Below are positions 1 to 8,767 of a stretch of DNA of 64,000 nt, piece by piece. The stretch spans positions 1-64,000 of the forward strand of contig CAZBDU010000019.1 of assembly GCA_964490725.1 (NCBI GenBank), read 5' to 3'. The translations under genes and the position numbers were made by a program. Position 1 is the stretch's first letter. Each line of letters opens with the position of its first letter. This DNA comes from CAZBDU01 sp964490725. GTDB lineage: Bacteria; Spirochaetota; Spirochaetia; SZUA-6; DRHE01. The notes under the pieces were generated by a model. The model worked only from the letters and a program-made list of their open reading frames with translations, made no database searches and was not told the DNA's origin.

Positions 1-19
1 GCGCTATACTGGTCTTCAG

Positions 20-496
20 ATGCTGGCAGCGGTCCCCGTTCCCGATCCTCTGGAGGCGGCGGTGTTCGCCGTCCTCATGGTCCCGGTTCTCTACTTCGAC
101 CTGCGGGAGCGGCGGATTCCCGACCCCTGGCTGCTGGCCGCCGCGGCGGCGCTGGCGCTGTTGCGCCTCCTGCGGGGCTCCCTGGCGGTGGGGCAGGCCG
201 TGGGAGCCGCGACGGGGTTCCTGGTCTTCTTCCTGCTGTGGCTGGCGGCGCGCAGGCGGATCGGTCTGGGGGACGCCAAGCTCTCCGCGCTGGCCGGCTT
301 CCTCCTGGGGCCCTGGGGGTGGACGGTGGCGGCGTTTGCAGCCTCCTTCTCCGGGGTGCTCTTCGTGGGGGCGCGCCGGCTGGCGGGGCGCGGGTCGCTG
401 GCGGACAGCGTCCCTTTCGCCCCCTTCCTGGTGGGCGGCGCCCTGGCGGCGTGGCTCCTGGGTCCGGCGCTGAAAGGGATTTTTCTGCGTTTGTGA
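20..496 (+). CDS. Prepilin peptidase, short A24-family form
   Basis: Membrane aspartic protease that cleaves the leader of type IV-like pseudopilins; the substrates are probably the GspG, I, J and K products of the operon just downstream. The 158-residue protein is almost entirely hydrophobic, with about five or six membrane segments. Both expected catalytic aspartates are visible: D27 in YFDLRERRIPD and D85 in the GLGD motif. It is shorter than classical PilD/GspO because it lacks the N-terminal cysteine-containing methyltransferase domain, so it probably cleaves without N-methylating. The gene ends 47 bases before gspD. TATACT at 5-10 resembles a -10 box, but any -35 lies outside the window. 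The ATG at 20 is the first in-frame start visible. Confidence 0.85.
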   Translation: MLAAVPVPDPLEAAVFAVLMVPVLYFDLRERRIPDPWLLAAAAALALLRLLRGSLAVGQAVGAATGFLVFFLLWLAARRRIGLGDAKLSALAGFLLGPWGWTVAAFAASFSGVLFVGARRLAGRGSLADSVPFAPFLVGGALAAWLLGPALKGIFLRL

Positions 497-543
497 GCGG
501 AAGCGTATATAATTGACATAATTGTAGGAGTTGAAGCAGAGCC

Positions 544-2703
544 ATGCGCCGTGCCCTCATAAGCCTGCCGGCCGTCGTGCTGCTCCTGTCTGCTGTGGTG
601 CTCCCGGCCCAGCAGATCAAGGAGATGCAGTTCGTCAACCAGCCCATCACCGACATCCTCCTGGCCCTGGGCGAGGTCTCCGGGCGGTCCATCATCCCGG
701 ACGAGACGGTGAGCGGCGCCGCCTCTTACTACTTCACCCAGACGGACTTCGACACCGCATTGCAGGTGTTCCTCTCCACCTACAAGATGTACTACCGCCG
801 CGAAGAAGGGGTGTACTACGTCTCCAGGATCCGCACGGACTACGATCCCGTCTCGAGGGTCATCTCCATGGACGCGGAGGACGTGGAGATCCAGTACCTG
901 ATCCGGGCAGCCTCCAAGGCCATGGACAAGACCATCCTCTACGACCCCCTGCCGGCCCAGTCCCTCACCGTGCACGTCACGCGGATCAGCCCGGACAAGC
1001 TCCTGGAGATCCTGATCCGGCGCTTCGCCGACTACAACGTGGAGGCGGACCAGGACTACTTCTACATCCGCCGGGTGCCGCAGCGACCGGCCGGCCCGGC
1101 GGCCGGCAGGCCCGGCCCCGCGGCGCAGAACGTCCAGCGGCTGGGGGACCGCTACTCCGTGGACGTGGAGAAGGCCCGCTTCCAGGAGCTGATCGACGAG
1201 CTGTTCAGCAAGGCGGAGCTGGAGTACTCGATGCTGGCCCGCAAGGACGTGATCCTGGATCGCCTGCGCTTCCAGGACAAGAGCTTCGAGACAATGCTGC
1301 GGCTCATCCTGGAGCAGGCCTCCGCCGACTACGCGCGGGTGGGAGAGGTGTTCTACATCTTCGAGATCCAGCAGCGGGACGTGCTGAAGAAGTTGAACAC
1401 CACGGTCCGGCTGCCCCTCACCTACATCGCCGCCAAGGAGCTCACCACCCTGCTGCCGGCGGACCTGCTTTCCGCGCAGCTGTTCAAGATCGACGTGACC
1501 CACAACGCGGTGATCCTCTCCGGCAGCGTCGAGGAGATCGGGCCGGTGCAGCAGTTCATCCGCGCCATCGACCAGCCGGTGAGCGGCCGATCTTATCACC
1601 TCTTCCGCCTCAACTACCTGAATGCCACCAAGATCCAGGCGGTGCTCCCTCCCGACTACCGGCACATCGAGCCGGTGGTGATTCCGGAAAGCAACGCCTT
1701 CGTGGCTCTGCTGAGCGACCAGACGGCAGCCTCCCTGGCGGGCTACCTGGCCATGGTGGACAAGCCGGCGGCCACCGTGGCGGTGAAGCTGAAGTACCTG
1801 AGGGCCGAAGACCTGGTGAAGAAGCTTCCCCCCTCCATCGGCAAGGACGAGGTGGTGGAAACCGCCGACCCATCGGTGGTCTTTGTCCGCGCGTCTCCCG
1901 AGAAGCTGGAGGACTTCTACCGGGATCTGCGCATCCTGGACAAGCCGGTGCCGCAGATCCACTACCAGTTCCTGGTGATCCAGTACAAGCAGGGGGAGTC
2001 CCTCAACTGGAGCGATTCCCTGCAGGCCTCCCTGGGAACGGGCAGCAACGCCTTCCTGGGCACCCTGGGGCGCCTTCTCAACCTCAGCTTCGACGTGGTT
2101 TCCACCTTCGGCGTGCAGTTCGCCCTGTCCTTGAGCACGGATCTCAGCCGCAACAAGGCCAAGATCCTGGCCGACACCGGGCTGATCGGCCTGTCCGGCC
2201 AGGAGCTCAACTTCCAGAACACCGAGACCTTCCGCTACCAGGAAGTGGAGGTGGACGAGAACGGCGTCATGCGCTTCACCGGCGTCACCCGGGAGATCAC
2301 CTCGGGGCTCATCTTCAAGATCCAGGGGTGGGTCTCCGGGGACGGCATGATCACCATGGACGTGAAGGCAACGGTCTCCAAGCGCGGGACGGTTCCCTCA
2401 TCCACGGTGGGGGCCCTGCCGCCCACCTCGGAGCATGTGGTGAACACCCGCGCCCGCACCTTTTCCGGCGAGCCGGTGGTGATCGGCGGCCTGATGCGCC
2501 AGGAGAAGGACATCGAGGGCGGCGGGGTGCCGTTCCTGGGGGACATTCCGCTCCTGGGCTACCTGTTCCGCTCCGAGAAGGACTCCATGGACAACACCGA
2601 GCTGGTGATCTACGTGGTGCCCCGGGTGGTGCACGGCGAGGTGGAGGAGGCGGACGTGGGGATGCGGATGGAACGGCTGTACGAGAAGTTCCTGGGGCGA
2701 TAG
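544..2703 (+). CDS. gspD: Type II secretion secretin GspD
   Basis: Outer-membrane secretin, the multimeric pore through which folded proteins leave the periplasm. The 719-residue product starts with a signal peptide ending near PAQQ. N0/N1-like modules follow, including two IT/ETxLxxxL-type repeats near residues 30-95 and 210-280. The C-terminal secretin domain (about 470-719) carries the family hallmark VPFLGDIPLLGYLF followed by ELVIYVVPRVV. There is no obvious S-domain or lipobox, so targeting to the outer membrane may need a separate pilotin. GTAGGAG at about 523-529 is a plausible ribosome site, and TATAAT at 508-513 could be a -10 box, but no good -35 accompanies it. It heads a continuous gsp run and is followed after 2 bases by gspE. 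Confidence 0.9.
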   Translation: MRRALISLPAVVLLLSAVVLPAQQIKEMQFVNQPITDILLALGEVSGRSIIPDETVSGAASYYFTQTDFDTALQVFLSTYKMYYRREEGVYYVSRIRTDYDPVSRVISMDAEDVEIQYLIRAASKAMDKTILYDPLPAQSLTVHVTRISPDKLLEILIRRFADYNVEADQDYFYIRRVPQRPAGPAAGRPGPAAQNVQRLGDRYSVDVEKARFQELIDELFSKAELEYSMLARKDVILDRLRFQDKSFETMLRLILEQASADYARVGEVFYIFEIQQRDVLKKLNTTVRLPLTYIAAKELTTLLPADLLSAQLFKIDVTHNAVILSGSVEEIGPVQQFIRAIDQPVSGRSYHLFRLNYLNATKIQAVLPPDYRHIEPVVIPESNAFVALLSDQTAASLAGYLAMVDKPAATVAVKLKYLRAEDLVKKLPPSIGKDEVVETADPSVVFVRASPEKLEDFYRDLRILDKPVPQIHYQFLVIQYKQGESLNWSDSLQASLGTGSNAFLGTLGRLLNLSFDVVSTFGVQFALSLSTDLSRNKAKILADTGLIGLSGQELNFQNTETFRYQEVEVDENGVMRFTGVTREITSGLIFKIQGWVSGDGMITMDVKATVSKRGTVPSSTVGALPPTSEHVVNTRARTFSGEPVVIGGLMRQEKDIEGGGVPFLGDIPLLGYLFRSEKDSMDNTELVIYVVPRVVHGEVEEADVGMRMERLYEKFLGR

Positions 2704-2705
2704 CC

Positions 2706-4196
2706 ATGGAAACGAACCTGGGTATGGAAAAGGCGACGCTGGCTGACTTCCGGCCCCTGCCGGAGGGCAGCGCCCAGTACCCGCTGGAGTACATCGAGAA
2801 CAACTCGGTGATCAAGCTCGCGGAAACCGAGGAGCTGATCCACATCGGTATCTGCAACCCCTCGGACGTGCTGCTGGTGGAAAACCTGCGCAACTTCCAC
2901 GGCAAGCAGGTGCGCTTCCACCAGATCGACAGAAGCGAGCTGGCGGCTTTTCTGGGGGAGATGCTTTCCGCCCCCGGCCAGAAGGAACACCCGGGGCTGG
3001 CCGGCACGGACGAGAAGCTGCTCCTGGACAAGCTGGCCAACGACGCTCCCATCATCAACCTGGTGAACAGCGTGCTCATCGAGGCGATCCGCCAGCAGGC
3101 TTCGGACATCCACATCGAGGGCTACAGCGAAGAGATGGTGGTGCGCTACCGCCTGGACGGCGCGCTGCACACCGTGCAGCGCCTGGAGGCGGACAGATTC
3201 CCTGCGGTGGCCAGCCGCATCAAGATCATGGCCAACCTCAACATCATGGAGCGGCGCCTGCCACAAGACGGGCGCATCACCGTGCACCTGGGCGAGGACA
3301 CGGTGGACATGCGCGTCTCGGTGGTCCCCATCGCCAACGGGGAGTCCTTCGTGCTGCGGCTGTTCAACAAGAAGAAGGCCCCGCTCACGCTGGAGCAGCT
3401 GGGTCTGTCCGAGGCGGACCGGCAGGTGCTGGAGCGGCTGGCCGCCAGGCCCAACGGGCTGATCCTGGTCACCGGTCCCACCGGCAGCGGCAAGACCACC
3501 ACCCTCAACGCGGCCATCCAGCACATCAAGAGCGAGGCGGAGAAGATCATCACCATCGAGGATCCCATCGAGTACGTCATCGAAGGGGTCAACCAGATCC
3601 AGACCAACGACCGCATCGGGCTGAGCTTCGACTCGATCCTGAGGAGGATCCTCCGGCAGGACCCCAACATCATCATGGTGGGGGAGATCCGCGACATCCA
3701 GACCGCAGAGCTGGCCATCCGGGCCGCCCTGACGGGTCACCTGGTGCTGTCCACGCTGCACACTCGCGACTCGGTCTCCGTGATCACGCGGCTGAAGGAC
3801 ATGCAGATCGAGCCCTACCTGATCGCCGCCGTGCTGCGAGGCTCCGCGGCCCAGCGGCTGGTGCGCAGGATCTGTCCGGAGTGCCGGCGGGAGGTCAGGC
3901 CCGGGCGGGTGGAACTGGAGCTGCTGGCGCGCCACGAGCTTCCCGCCCGCTCCCTGTTCGAGGGCGCCGGCTGCCGGAGCTGCCATCAGACCGGCTTCCG
4001 CGGCCGGGTGGGACTGTTCGAGATCTTCGAGTCCGACGACACCGTGGAGGAGATGATCGCCTCAGGACGCAGGGACTCCGACATCCGGGCCTACCTGGCC
4101 TCCCGGGGGATGAGGGGCATCGCGCAGGACGGCCTGGAGAAGGTGCTGGCCGGGGTCACCACCATCTCCGAAGTGGAAAGGGCCATCGCAGGGTAA
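2706..4196 (+). CDS. gspE: Type II secretion ATPase GspE
   Basis: Cytoplasmic hexameric ATPase that powers pseudopilus assembly. The 496-residue protein has an N-terminal GspE_N-like region (about 20-95) that should bind GspL. The core ATPase domain has Walker A GPTGSGKTTT from residue 257, an Asp box and Walker B-type IIMVGEIRD, and a HLVLSTLHT His box. A zinc module is formed by CPEC at 390-393 and CRSC at 423-426. This four-cysteine finger is typical of GspE and PilB. The same frame stays open upstream through gspD, but ATG 2706 directly after the gspD stop is the natural start. The stop overlaps the gspF ATG by one base (TAATG), so translation is coupled. Confidence 0.93.
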   Translation: METNLGMEKATLADFRPLPEGSAQYPLEYIENNSVIKLAETEELIHIGICNPSDVLLVENLRNFHGKQVRFHQIDRSELAAFLGEMLSAPGQKEHPGLAGTDEKLLLDKLANDAPIINLVNSVLIEAIRQQASDIHIEGYSEEMVVRYRLDGALHTVQRLEADRFPAVASRIKIMANLNIMERRLPQDGRITVHLGEDTVDMRVSVVPIANGESFVLRLFNKKKAPLTLEQLGLSEADRQVLERLAARPNGLILVTGPTGSGKTTTLNAAIQHIKSEAEKIITIEDPIEYVIEGVNQIQTNDRIGLSFDSILRRILRQDPNIIMVGEIRDIQTAELAIRAALTGHLVLSTLHTRDSVSVITRLKDMQIEPYLIAAVLRGSAAQRLVRRICPECRREVRPGRVELELLARHELPARSLFEGAGCRSCHQTGFRGRVGLFEIFESDDTVEEMIASGRRDSDIRAYLASRGMRGIAQDGLEKVLAGVTTISEVERAIAG

Positions 4197-5401
4197 TGCC
4201 CATCTACTACTGCAAGGTGATCGACGCCCGGGGCAGGACCAGCGCCTTCGTCCGGGAAGCCGTTTCCGAGGAGATCCTCATCCGGGAGCTTTCGCAGGAG
4301 GAGATCTACCCGGTGGAGGTGCGGGAGACCGCCGAGGCCGCAACCGCAGGCGCCGGAGGGCGCCGGTTTTCCCGGGCCTCCGTGCTGGAGTTCACCAACA
4401 CGGTGTCGCTGCTGCTCTCCTCCGGGCTCACCCTGAAGGACGCGCTGGAGGTGGCGCAGACCATCTTCCTGAAGGGAGAGGTGAACCGGATCATTGTCCG
4501 CCTGCTGGAGGAGATCCGCAAGGGCAGCTCCGTGTTCAAGGCCCTGGAGGGATTCGGCCGCGGCTTCCCCCCGGTGTTCCGCGGGTTCGTGCGCATCGGG
4601 GAGAAGCTGGGAAGCCTCGAAGGGGCGTTCCGGCAGCTCGGCGAGTACCTGTCGGAGGAACGCAAGATCCGCGACAAGATGGTGAGCGCCCTCATCTACC
4701 CCGTGCTGGTGCTGGTGGTGGCCCTGGTGGGCATCATCGGGATGGTGACCTTCGTTCTGCCCCGGGTGCAGGACATGTTCAGCCAGCTGGGCTCTGCGCT
4801 TCCGGGACGCATCGCCTCCATGGTCAGCCTGTTCAACCACGCCGTGGTGGCCGGGGCGGTGCTGCTGGGGGCCGCGCTTCTGGCCGTGGCGGTGCTGTCG
4901 CTGCTGCGCCGGAGCGACACCCGGCTGGCCGAGCGCCTGGACCGGCTGGCGCTGCGGCTCCCGCTGATCGGGAGGCTCCGCTACCTGAGGGAGATCCTGA
5001 ACCTGCTGTTCGCCATGGAGACCCTCACCGCCGGGGGCTTCACTGTCGCCGACGCCCTGGCCGAGTCGGCGGGCATCGTCTCCAACCGGGCCTTCGGGGC
5101 GGGGCTGCTGCAGGCGCGGGACAGCATCGTTCGGGGGGAGAACCTCTCCACCGCCTTCCTGGACAACCCGGTGTTCTCGAAACGCATCGGGCGCTGGGTG
5201 GCCGTGGGGGAGCGCTCGGGGCAGGTGGAGCAGGTCTTCGGGCAGCTTCGCCGCTACTACCAGGGGGAGATCGAGAAGTGGACCACCCGGTTCATGAGCC
5301 TGGTGGAGCCGGTCCTCATTCTTCTGGTGGGGATCGTGATCTTTGCGATTGTCTTTTTCTTCATAACGCCAATCTTTTCCGTCTACGAGGGAATGCTGTG
5401 A
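4196..5401 (+). CDS. gspF: Type II secretion inner-membrane platform protein GspF
   Basis: Polytopic inner-membrane platform protein that links the GspE ATPase to the growing pseudopilus. The 401-residue length is typical. It has the two T2SSF domains of the family: one at about residues 65-190, with a GSSVFKALE motif, ending in a first membrane helix pair; the second after residue 265 has RGENLSTAF and a final helix ILLVGIVIFAIVFFFI. The N-terminal 60 residues (MPIYYCKVIDARG) match the usual cytoplasmic start of GspF. The start ATG overlaps the gspE stop. The stop TGA overlaps the GTG of gspG (GTGA). No oddities were seen. Confidence 0.92.
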   Translation: MPIYYCKVIDARGRTSAFVREAVSEEILIRELSQEEIYPVEVRETAEAATAGAGGRRFSRASVLEFTNTVSLLLSSGLTLKDALEVAQTIFLKGEVNRIIVRLLEEIRKGSSVFKALEGFGRGFPPVFRGFVRIGEKLGSLEGAFRQLGEYLSEERKIRDKMVSALIYPVLVLVVALVGIIGMVTFVLPRVQDMFSQLGSALPGRIASMVSLFNHAVVAGAVLLGAALLAVAVLSLLRRSDTRLAERLDRLALRLPLIGRLRYLREILNLLFAMETLTAGGFTVADALAESAGIVSNRAFGAGLLQARDSIVRGENLSTAFLDNPVFSKRIGRWVAVGERSGQVEQVFGQLRRYYQGEIEKWTTRFMSLVEPVLILLVGIVIFAIVFFFITPIFSVYEGML

Positions 5402-5865
5402 GCAAGAACGTACGCGTCGATCGTGCCTGGCAGGGGGGGGTGGACCGCCAGGCGGGGTTCACTTTCATCGAGATCATGGTGGCCATGATGATCCTGCTCA
5501 TCCTGATGGGGGTGGCGGGGTTCACCTACATCCGCTACGTCTCGCGGGCGCGGGTGGTGGCGGCCAAGAACCAGATCGAGGGCTTCTCGGTGGCCCTGAA
5601 CTCCTACTTCCTGGACACCGGCCGCTATCCCACCACCGAGCAGGGCCTGCCGGCGCTGTGGGAGAAACCCGTGCTGGAGCCGGTCCCCTCGGGGTGGAGC
5701 GGTCCCTACATGAGCAAGGCCATCCCCAAGGACCCCTGGGGCAACGACTACGAGTACGCCGCCCCCGGCCCCCACGGCCTGCCTTTCGGGATCCGCTCCT
5801 TTGGGGCGGACGGACTGGAAGGGGGTGAGGGCAATGACAAGGACATCGTTTCGTGGGGCGAGTGA
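5398..5865 (+). CDS. gspG: Major pseudopilin GspG
   Basis: Major subunit of the periplasmic pseudopilus, which acts as the piston of the secretion machine. The 155-residue protein has a short basic leader, then the prepilin cleavage site AG/FTFIEIMVAMM with Glu at +5 and a hydrophobic helix. The GspG globular part includes TGRYPTTEQGL and DPWGNDYEY, and ends GGEGNDKDIVSW, which supplies the calcium-site acidic residues of major pseudopilins. GTG 5398 overlaps the gspF stop and is the only sensible start giving a short leader. The stop in turn overlaps the GTG of the next gene. Confidence 0.93.
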   Translation: MSKNVRVDRAWQGGVDRQAGFTFIEIMVAMMILLILMGVAGFTYIRYVSRARVVAAKNQIEGFSVALNSYFLDTGRYPTTEQGLPALWEKPVLEPVPSGWSGPYMSKAIPKDPWGNDYEYAAPGPHGLPFGIRSFGADGLEGGEGNDKDIVSWGE

Positions 5866-6101
5866 GGGTGGGGCCGGCGAAGCGGCCGCCCGGGGCCGCT
5901 GAGACGGGGTCTATTCTGCTGGACGTGCTGGTGACCCTGCTGATCGCCAGCACCGCGCTGCTGGTGACGCTGGGAAGCATCGCTTTGACGGCCCGGGCTG
6001 CCGGGCGGGTGAGTGAACGGGTGGCACAGCTTGTGTCGGCGAGGAACGAGGATGCCCGGGGGCAGACCTTGCGCTTCACGGGGCCGTCCTTTCAGCAGTG
6101 A
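5862..6101 (+). CDS. Minor pseudopilin, GspI-like, with Asp at +5
   Basis: Small minor pseudopilin of about 79 residues, placed where gspH/gspI genes usually sit. The leader ends in ETG and the mature part begins SILLDVLVTLLIAS, the GspI-type pattern (usually TLLEVLVAL). The residue at mature position 5 is Asp instead of the nearly universal Glu. That Glu normally pairs with the N-terminus of the neighbouring subunit; Asp keeps the charge. The globular part is very short. Three in-frame GTG codons exist (5853, 5862, 5868). GTG 5862 was chosen because it forms the same GTGA overlap used throughout the operon. No separate gspH was seen. Assignment to I rather than H rests on the helix motif and gene order. 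Confidence 0.7.
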   Translation: MRVGPAKRPPGAAETGSILLDVLVTLLIASTALLVTLGSIALTARAAGRVSERVAQLVSARNEDARGQTLRFTGPSFQQ

Positions 6102-6606
6102 GGCCGGCGGGCAGGGCGGCTTCACCTTCGTGGAGCTGCTGGTCTCGCTGGTGCTCCTGTCCGTGCTGGGGCTGGTGGTCTGGTCGGGGCTGCTGAACGC
6201 CGACGGGCTGGTGCGGAGGACCATCCGCCAGGCCGCCCTTTCGGCACGGGTGCTGCAGCTGGACACCTTCCTGCGCCGCTCGGCCCTGCGCGTACGGGTT
6301 CCCTACTGGCAGACCGGCCTTCAGGCCAACCAGGAGCCGGGGAAAGTGGAGGTGCCCTGGCTGGACGGGGAGGCCGGCGCCACCCTCACCGTGGAGCTGC
6401 GCGGCGAACAGGTCATCGTGGGCTTCCCGGGGGAGGAGCGGTTCATCCCCTTCGGCCCCTTCCCGGCGGCGAAGCTGGGCCTCTACAAGGACGCGTCGGG
6501 GCAGAGCGGGGGGATCGAGCTCACCGTGACGGGGGGCAGGGAAGAGCCGGTGCTGATGCGCGCCCCCTTCGGAGGGCATCCCTTCCCGCGGGGGGGAGGC
6601 CCGTGA
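6052..6606 (+). CDS. gspJ: Minor pseudopilin GspJ-like
   Basis: Minor pseudopilin expected to form the I-J-K tip complex of the pseudopilus. The prepilin site is GGQG/GFTFVELLVSLVLLSVLG with Glu +5. The globular domain of about 150 residues contains paired beta-type segments (VEVPWLDGEAGATLTVELRG, then ELTVTGGREEPVLM), as in GspJ. The only ATG close upstream of the leader is 6052, so the gene overlaps the gspI-like gene by 50 bases. A later start would remove the leader. The stop overlaps the GTG of gspK. It could be another minor pseudopilin, but length and order favour GspJ. Confidence 0.75.
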   Translation: MPGGRPCASRGRPFSSEAGGQGGFTFVELLVSLVLLSVLGLVVWSGLLNADGLVRRTIRQAALSARVLQLDTFLRRSALRVRVPYWQTGLQANQEPGKVEVPWLDGEAGATLTVELRGEQVIVGFPGEERFIPFGPFPAAKLGLYKDASGQSGGIELTVTGGREEPVLMRAPFGGHPFPRGGGP

Positions 6607-7592
6607 GGGAGCGCGGATCCACCTCGGTGGTGGTGCTCGCCGTGCTGCTGTTCATCTCCGCCCTCTTCCTGGCCGCCGGGGCGCTGTTGGAGCTGACCCT
6701 CCGCCAGCTGCGGGGGACGGAGGAGCGAAGGCGGGAGGACCAGGTCCTGAGGGCGGAGGCGCAGCGCTTCGTGGGGCTTCTGCTGGACGATCCCACGCCC
6801 TTCGCGGACTCCGCTCAGGACCCGGTGTGGGCACAGGCGGGGTTCCAGGGAAGCACGGGGGTGACGGTTCGCCTGGCTGACCTGTCGGGCAGGCTGGGGC
6901 TCAACTGGGTGCGCAAGGAGGTGCTGGAGGACATGCAGGTCCTGAAACCCGGCAAAACGCCTGCGGAGCTGCAGCAGTTCCGGGAGGACAGCGGGATCCA
7001 CCTCAATCTGGAGCCGGATTTCCTGGACTTCTTCTCCGAGCGAGACCTGGAAGGGCTCTTTACTGCCTACGGGTATTTCAATATCAATGTAGCCGATGAG
7101 TTCGTGCTGCGGAAGGTGTGCCTGGAGCGCGGCGGCGATCCCGCCCTGGCGGAGCGCGTCCACGGGCTCGTCCAGGAAGCCCGGGTGGAGAAAAAGCAGA
7201 TCGAGCCGGCGGAGCTGGAGGATTTCCTGGGCGCGGATGCCTACGAGCTGCTGTTCCCGGTGGTGAACGCCGAGGCACCCATGAACGTGCACTTCACGCC
7301 GGAACGGGTTCTGAGGGCGCTCTTTCGCCACTACGAGGTGCCCGTGGACAGGGTGGAGCACATCCTGGCGGTGCGCGGCTCCGGGGAGCTTACGCCTCCC
7401 GACCTGGAGCAGCTGATCGGTCCGGAAGAGTACAAGAAGACGCCCCTGCGTCACTACCTGGGGCTCAACACCTGGTTCTGGGAGATCCGCGTGGCCGACG
7501 GCGAGCGGGAGCTCACCTGGGTCCTGGCGCGGGTGCCGCATCCCGAAGGGCAGCCGGAGCTGCGGTTGATCGAGGAGAGAGAGAGCCCGTGA
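6603..7592 (+). CDS. gspK: Minor pseudopilin GspK
   Basis: Large minor pseudopilin that caps the pseudopilus tip. The 329 residues start with a very short leader, RERG/STSVVVLAVLLFISALFLAAG, lacking Glu at +5, which is the normal state for GspK. The large globular insert with helix-hairpin-helix-like segments also fits the family: LNLEPDFLDFF, GYFNINVADEFVLRKV, FPVVNAEAPMNVHFTPERVLRALF and TPPDLEQLIGPEEY. The NINVA and MNVHF phrases mirror the conserved NxN segments of GspK. GTG 6603 overlaps the gspJ stop; the gene's own stop overlaps GTG of gspL. Confidence 0.85.
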   Translation: MRERGSTSVVVLAVLLFISALFLAAGALLELTLRQLRGTEERRREDQVLRAEAQRFVGLLLDDPTPFADSAQDPVWAQAGFQGSTGVTVRLADLSGRLGLNWVRKEVLEDMQVLKPGKTPAELQQFREDSGIHLNLEPDFLDFFSERDLEGLFTAYGYFNINVADEFVLRKVCLERGGDPALAERVHGLVQEARVEKKQIEPAELEDFLGADAYELLFPVVNAEAPMNVHFTPERVLRALFRHYEVPVDRVEHILAVRGSGELTPPDLEQLIGPEEYKKTPLRHYLGLNTWFWEIRVADGERELTWVLARVPHPEGQPELRLIEERESP

Positions 7593-8767
7593 GAGAGTGG
7601 GCGTACGCGGAGAAACGCGGAAGCGGCTACCGGCTCTGCTCCTTCGCCACCGGGGAGCCCCTGGTCGACGGGCGGTCTCCGGCGGGGGTCATGATGTCCC
7701 GTCCGGACTTCGACGTTCAGGTGGTGGATCTGCCGGAGGTCCCCGACCGGGAGGTGGAGGGCTTCCTGAAGTACAGGATCCGCAGCCTCTACCCCGGGCA
7801 CCCCGAGCAGACGGCCTTCGATTACCGCATCGTGGAGAGGGACGGGAAGCGCTTCGCTGTCCTGTTCCTGGTGCAGCGGGCGCTGCTCGACGAGTACCGC
7901 GCCCTGGCGGCGGGGCGCCCTTTGTTCCTGCCCTTCTCACTGGTCCAGCCTCTGCTGGAGAGGCGGCGCGACTGCGACACGGTCTTCTTCTTCTGGCACG
8001 CCAGGTGGGTGGAGGTGCTCATCTGGGGTGGGGGCGAGGCCGGAGGCGAGCCGCTGCGCTCCTTCGCGCTGAAGCGCTCCGCTGATGCCGCGGCGGACCT
8101 GCGGGCCCTCCTCCGGCTGATCCCCGCGGAGAGCGGGAGCTGCGAGTGGGTGCTGATCGCTCCCGCAGGGGAGACCGAGGGGCTCGCTGCCGGGCTGCGG
8201 GAGCTGGCCGGGGAGGAGCGCCGGCTGGCCATCGTCACCCTGGAGGAGGCGCTGGGCCGCCTGGGGAGGCGGAGCGCCTTTCTGTTCGCGCCGCGCCGGC
8301 CCAGGCGGGGCCTGAGCCGGGCAGTGCGCGTGCAGCTCTACCTGGCCGCCGCGCTGCTGCTGGGCTTCCTGGTGCTGCACCGCTCCGTGGGCCGAGAGCA
8401 GGCCTACCTGGCGCGGCTGCGGGGGCGGCTCGCGACGCTCCAGGGACAGGCCTCCCGCTCGGTGTCCCTCCAGAAGGAGGTGGAGGAGCTGGCGGCGCAG
8501 CTGGACTCCCTGCGGGCGCGGCGCCCGAGCGATCCCTACCTGGTTCTCTCCGAGCTGAACGCCATCCTCAGTCCGGAGGCCCGTATTCAGAGCCTGGTGA
8601 TCGAGAAGGGGTTCTTCCAGATGGAGGCCCTGGGGCAAAACCCTCTTCGCCTCATGGAGGCTTTCGGCCGCAGCAGCCTGTTCAGCGACGTGAAGCTGAT
8701 CCAGATCGTGCCGCAGAAGGATTCGGACCAGGAGCTGTTCCGCATGACGGGGACCGCCCATGAGTAG
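7589..8767 (+). CDS. gspL: Type II secretion assembly protein GspL-like
   Basis: Bitopic inner-membrane protein that recruits GspE to the platform. The 392-residue protein has a cytoplasmic actin-like part (about 1-240; PAGVMMSRPDFDVQVVDLPE, then EVEGFLKYRI). One membrane helix (YLAAALLLGFLVLH) lies near 250-265, followed by a coiled-coil stretch and a small periplasmic ferredoxin-like domain (about 310-392). This is the GspL/PilM-PilN layout. The frame is open far upstream inside gspK, but GTG 7589 overlapping the gspK stop is the coupled start. The final 8 bases (ATGAGTAG) also start the next gene. Confidence 0.75.
   Translation: MREWAYAEKRGSGYRLCSFATGEPLVDGRSPAGVMMSRPDFDVQVVDLPEVPDREVEGFLKYRIRSLYPGHPEQTAFDYRIVERDGKRFAVLFLVQRALLDEYRALAAGRPLFLPFSLVQPLLERRRDCDTVFFFWHARWVEVLIWGGGEAGGEPLRSFALKRSADAAADLRALLRLIPAESGSCEWVLIAPAGETEGLAAGLRELAGEERRLAIVTLEEALGRLGRRSAFLFAPRRPRRGLSRAVRVQLYLAAALLLGFLVLHRSVGREQAYLARLRGRLATLQGQASRSVSLQKEVEELAAQLDSLRARRPSDPYLVLSELNAILSPEARIQSLVIEKGFFQMEALGQNPLRLMEAFGRSSLFSDVKLIQIVPQKDSDQELFRMTGTAHE

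Noticed and set aside
508..513. TATAAT as a gspD promoter
   Set aside because: No acceptable -35 lies at 16-18 bases; it is mentioned only as a weak possibility.
531..4196. A single 1221-codon frame spanning gspD and gspE
   Set aside because: Its first 720 codons are the wrong frame of gspD; only the part from ATG 2706 is protein-like (GspE).
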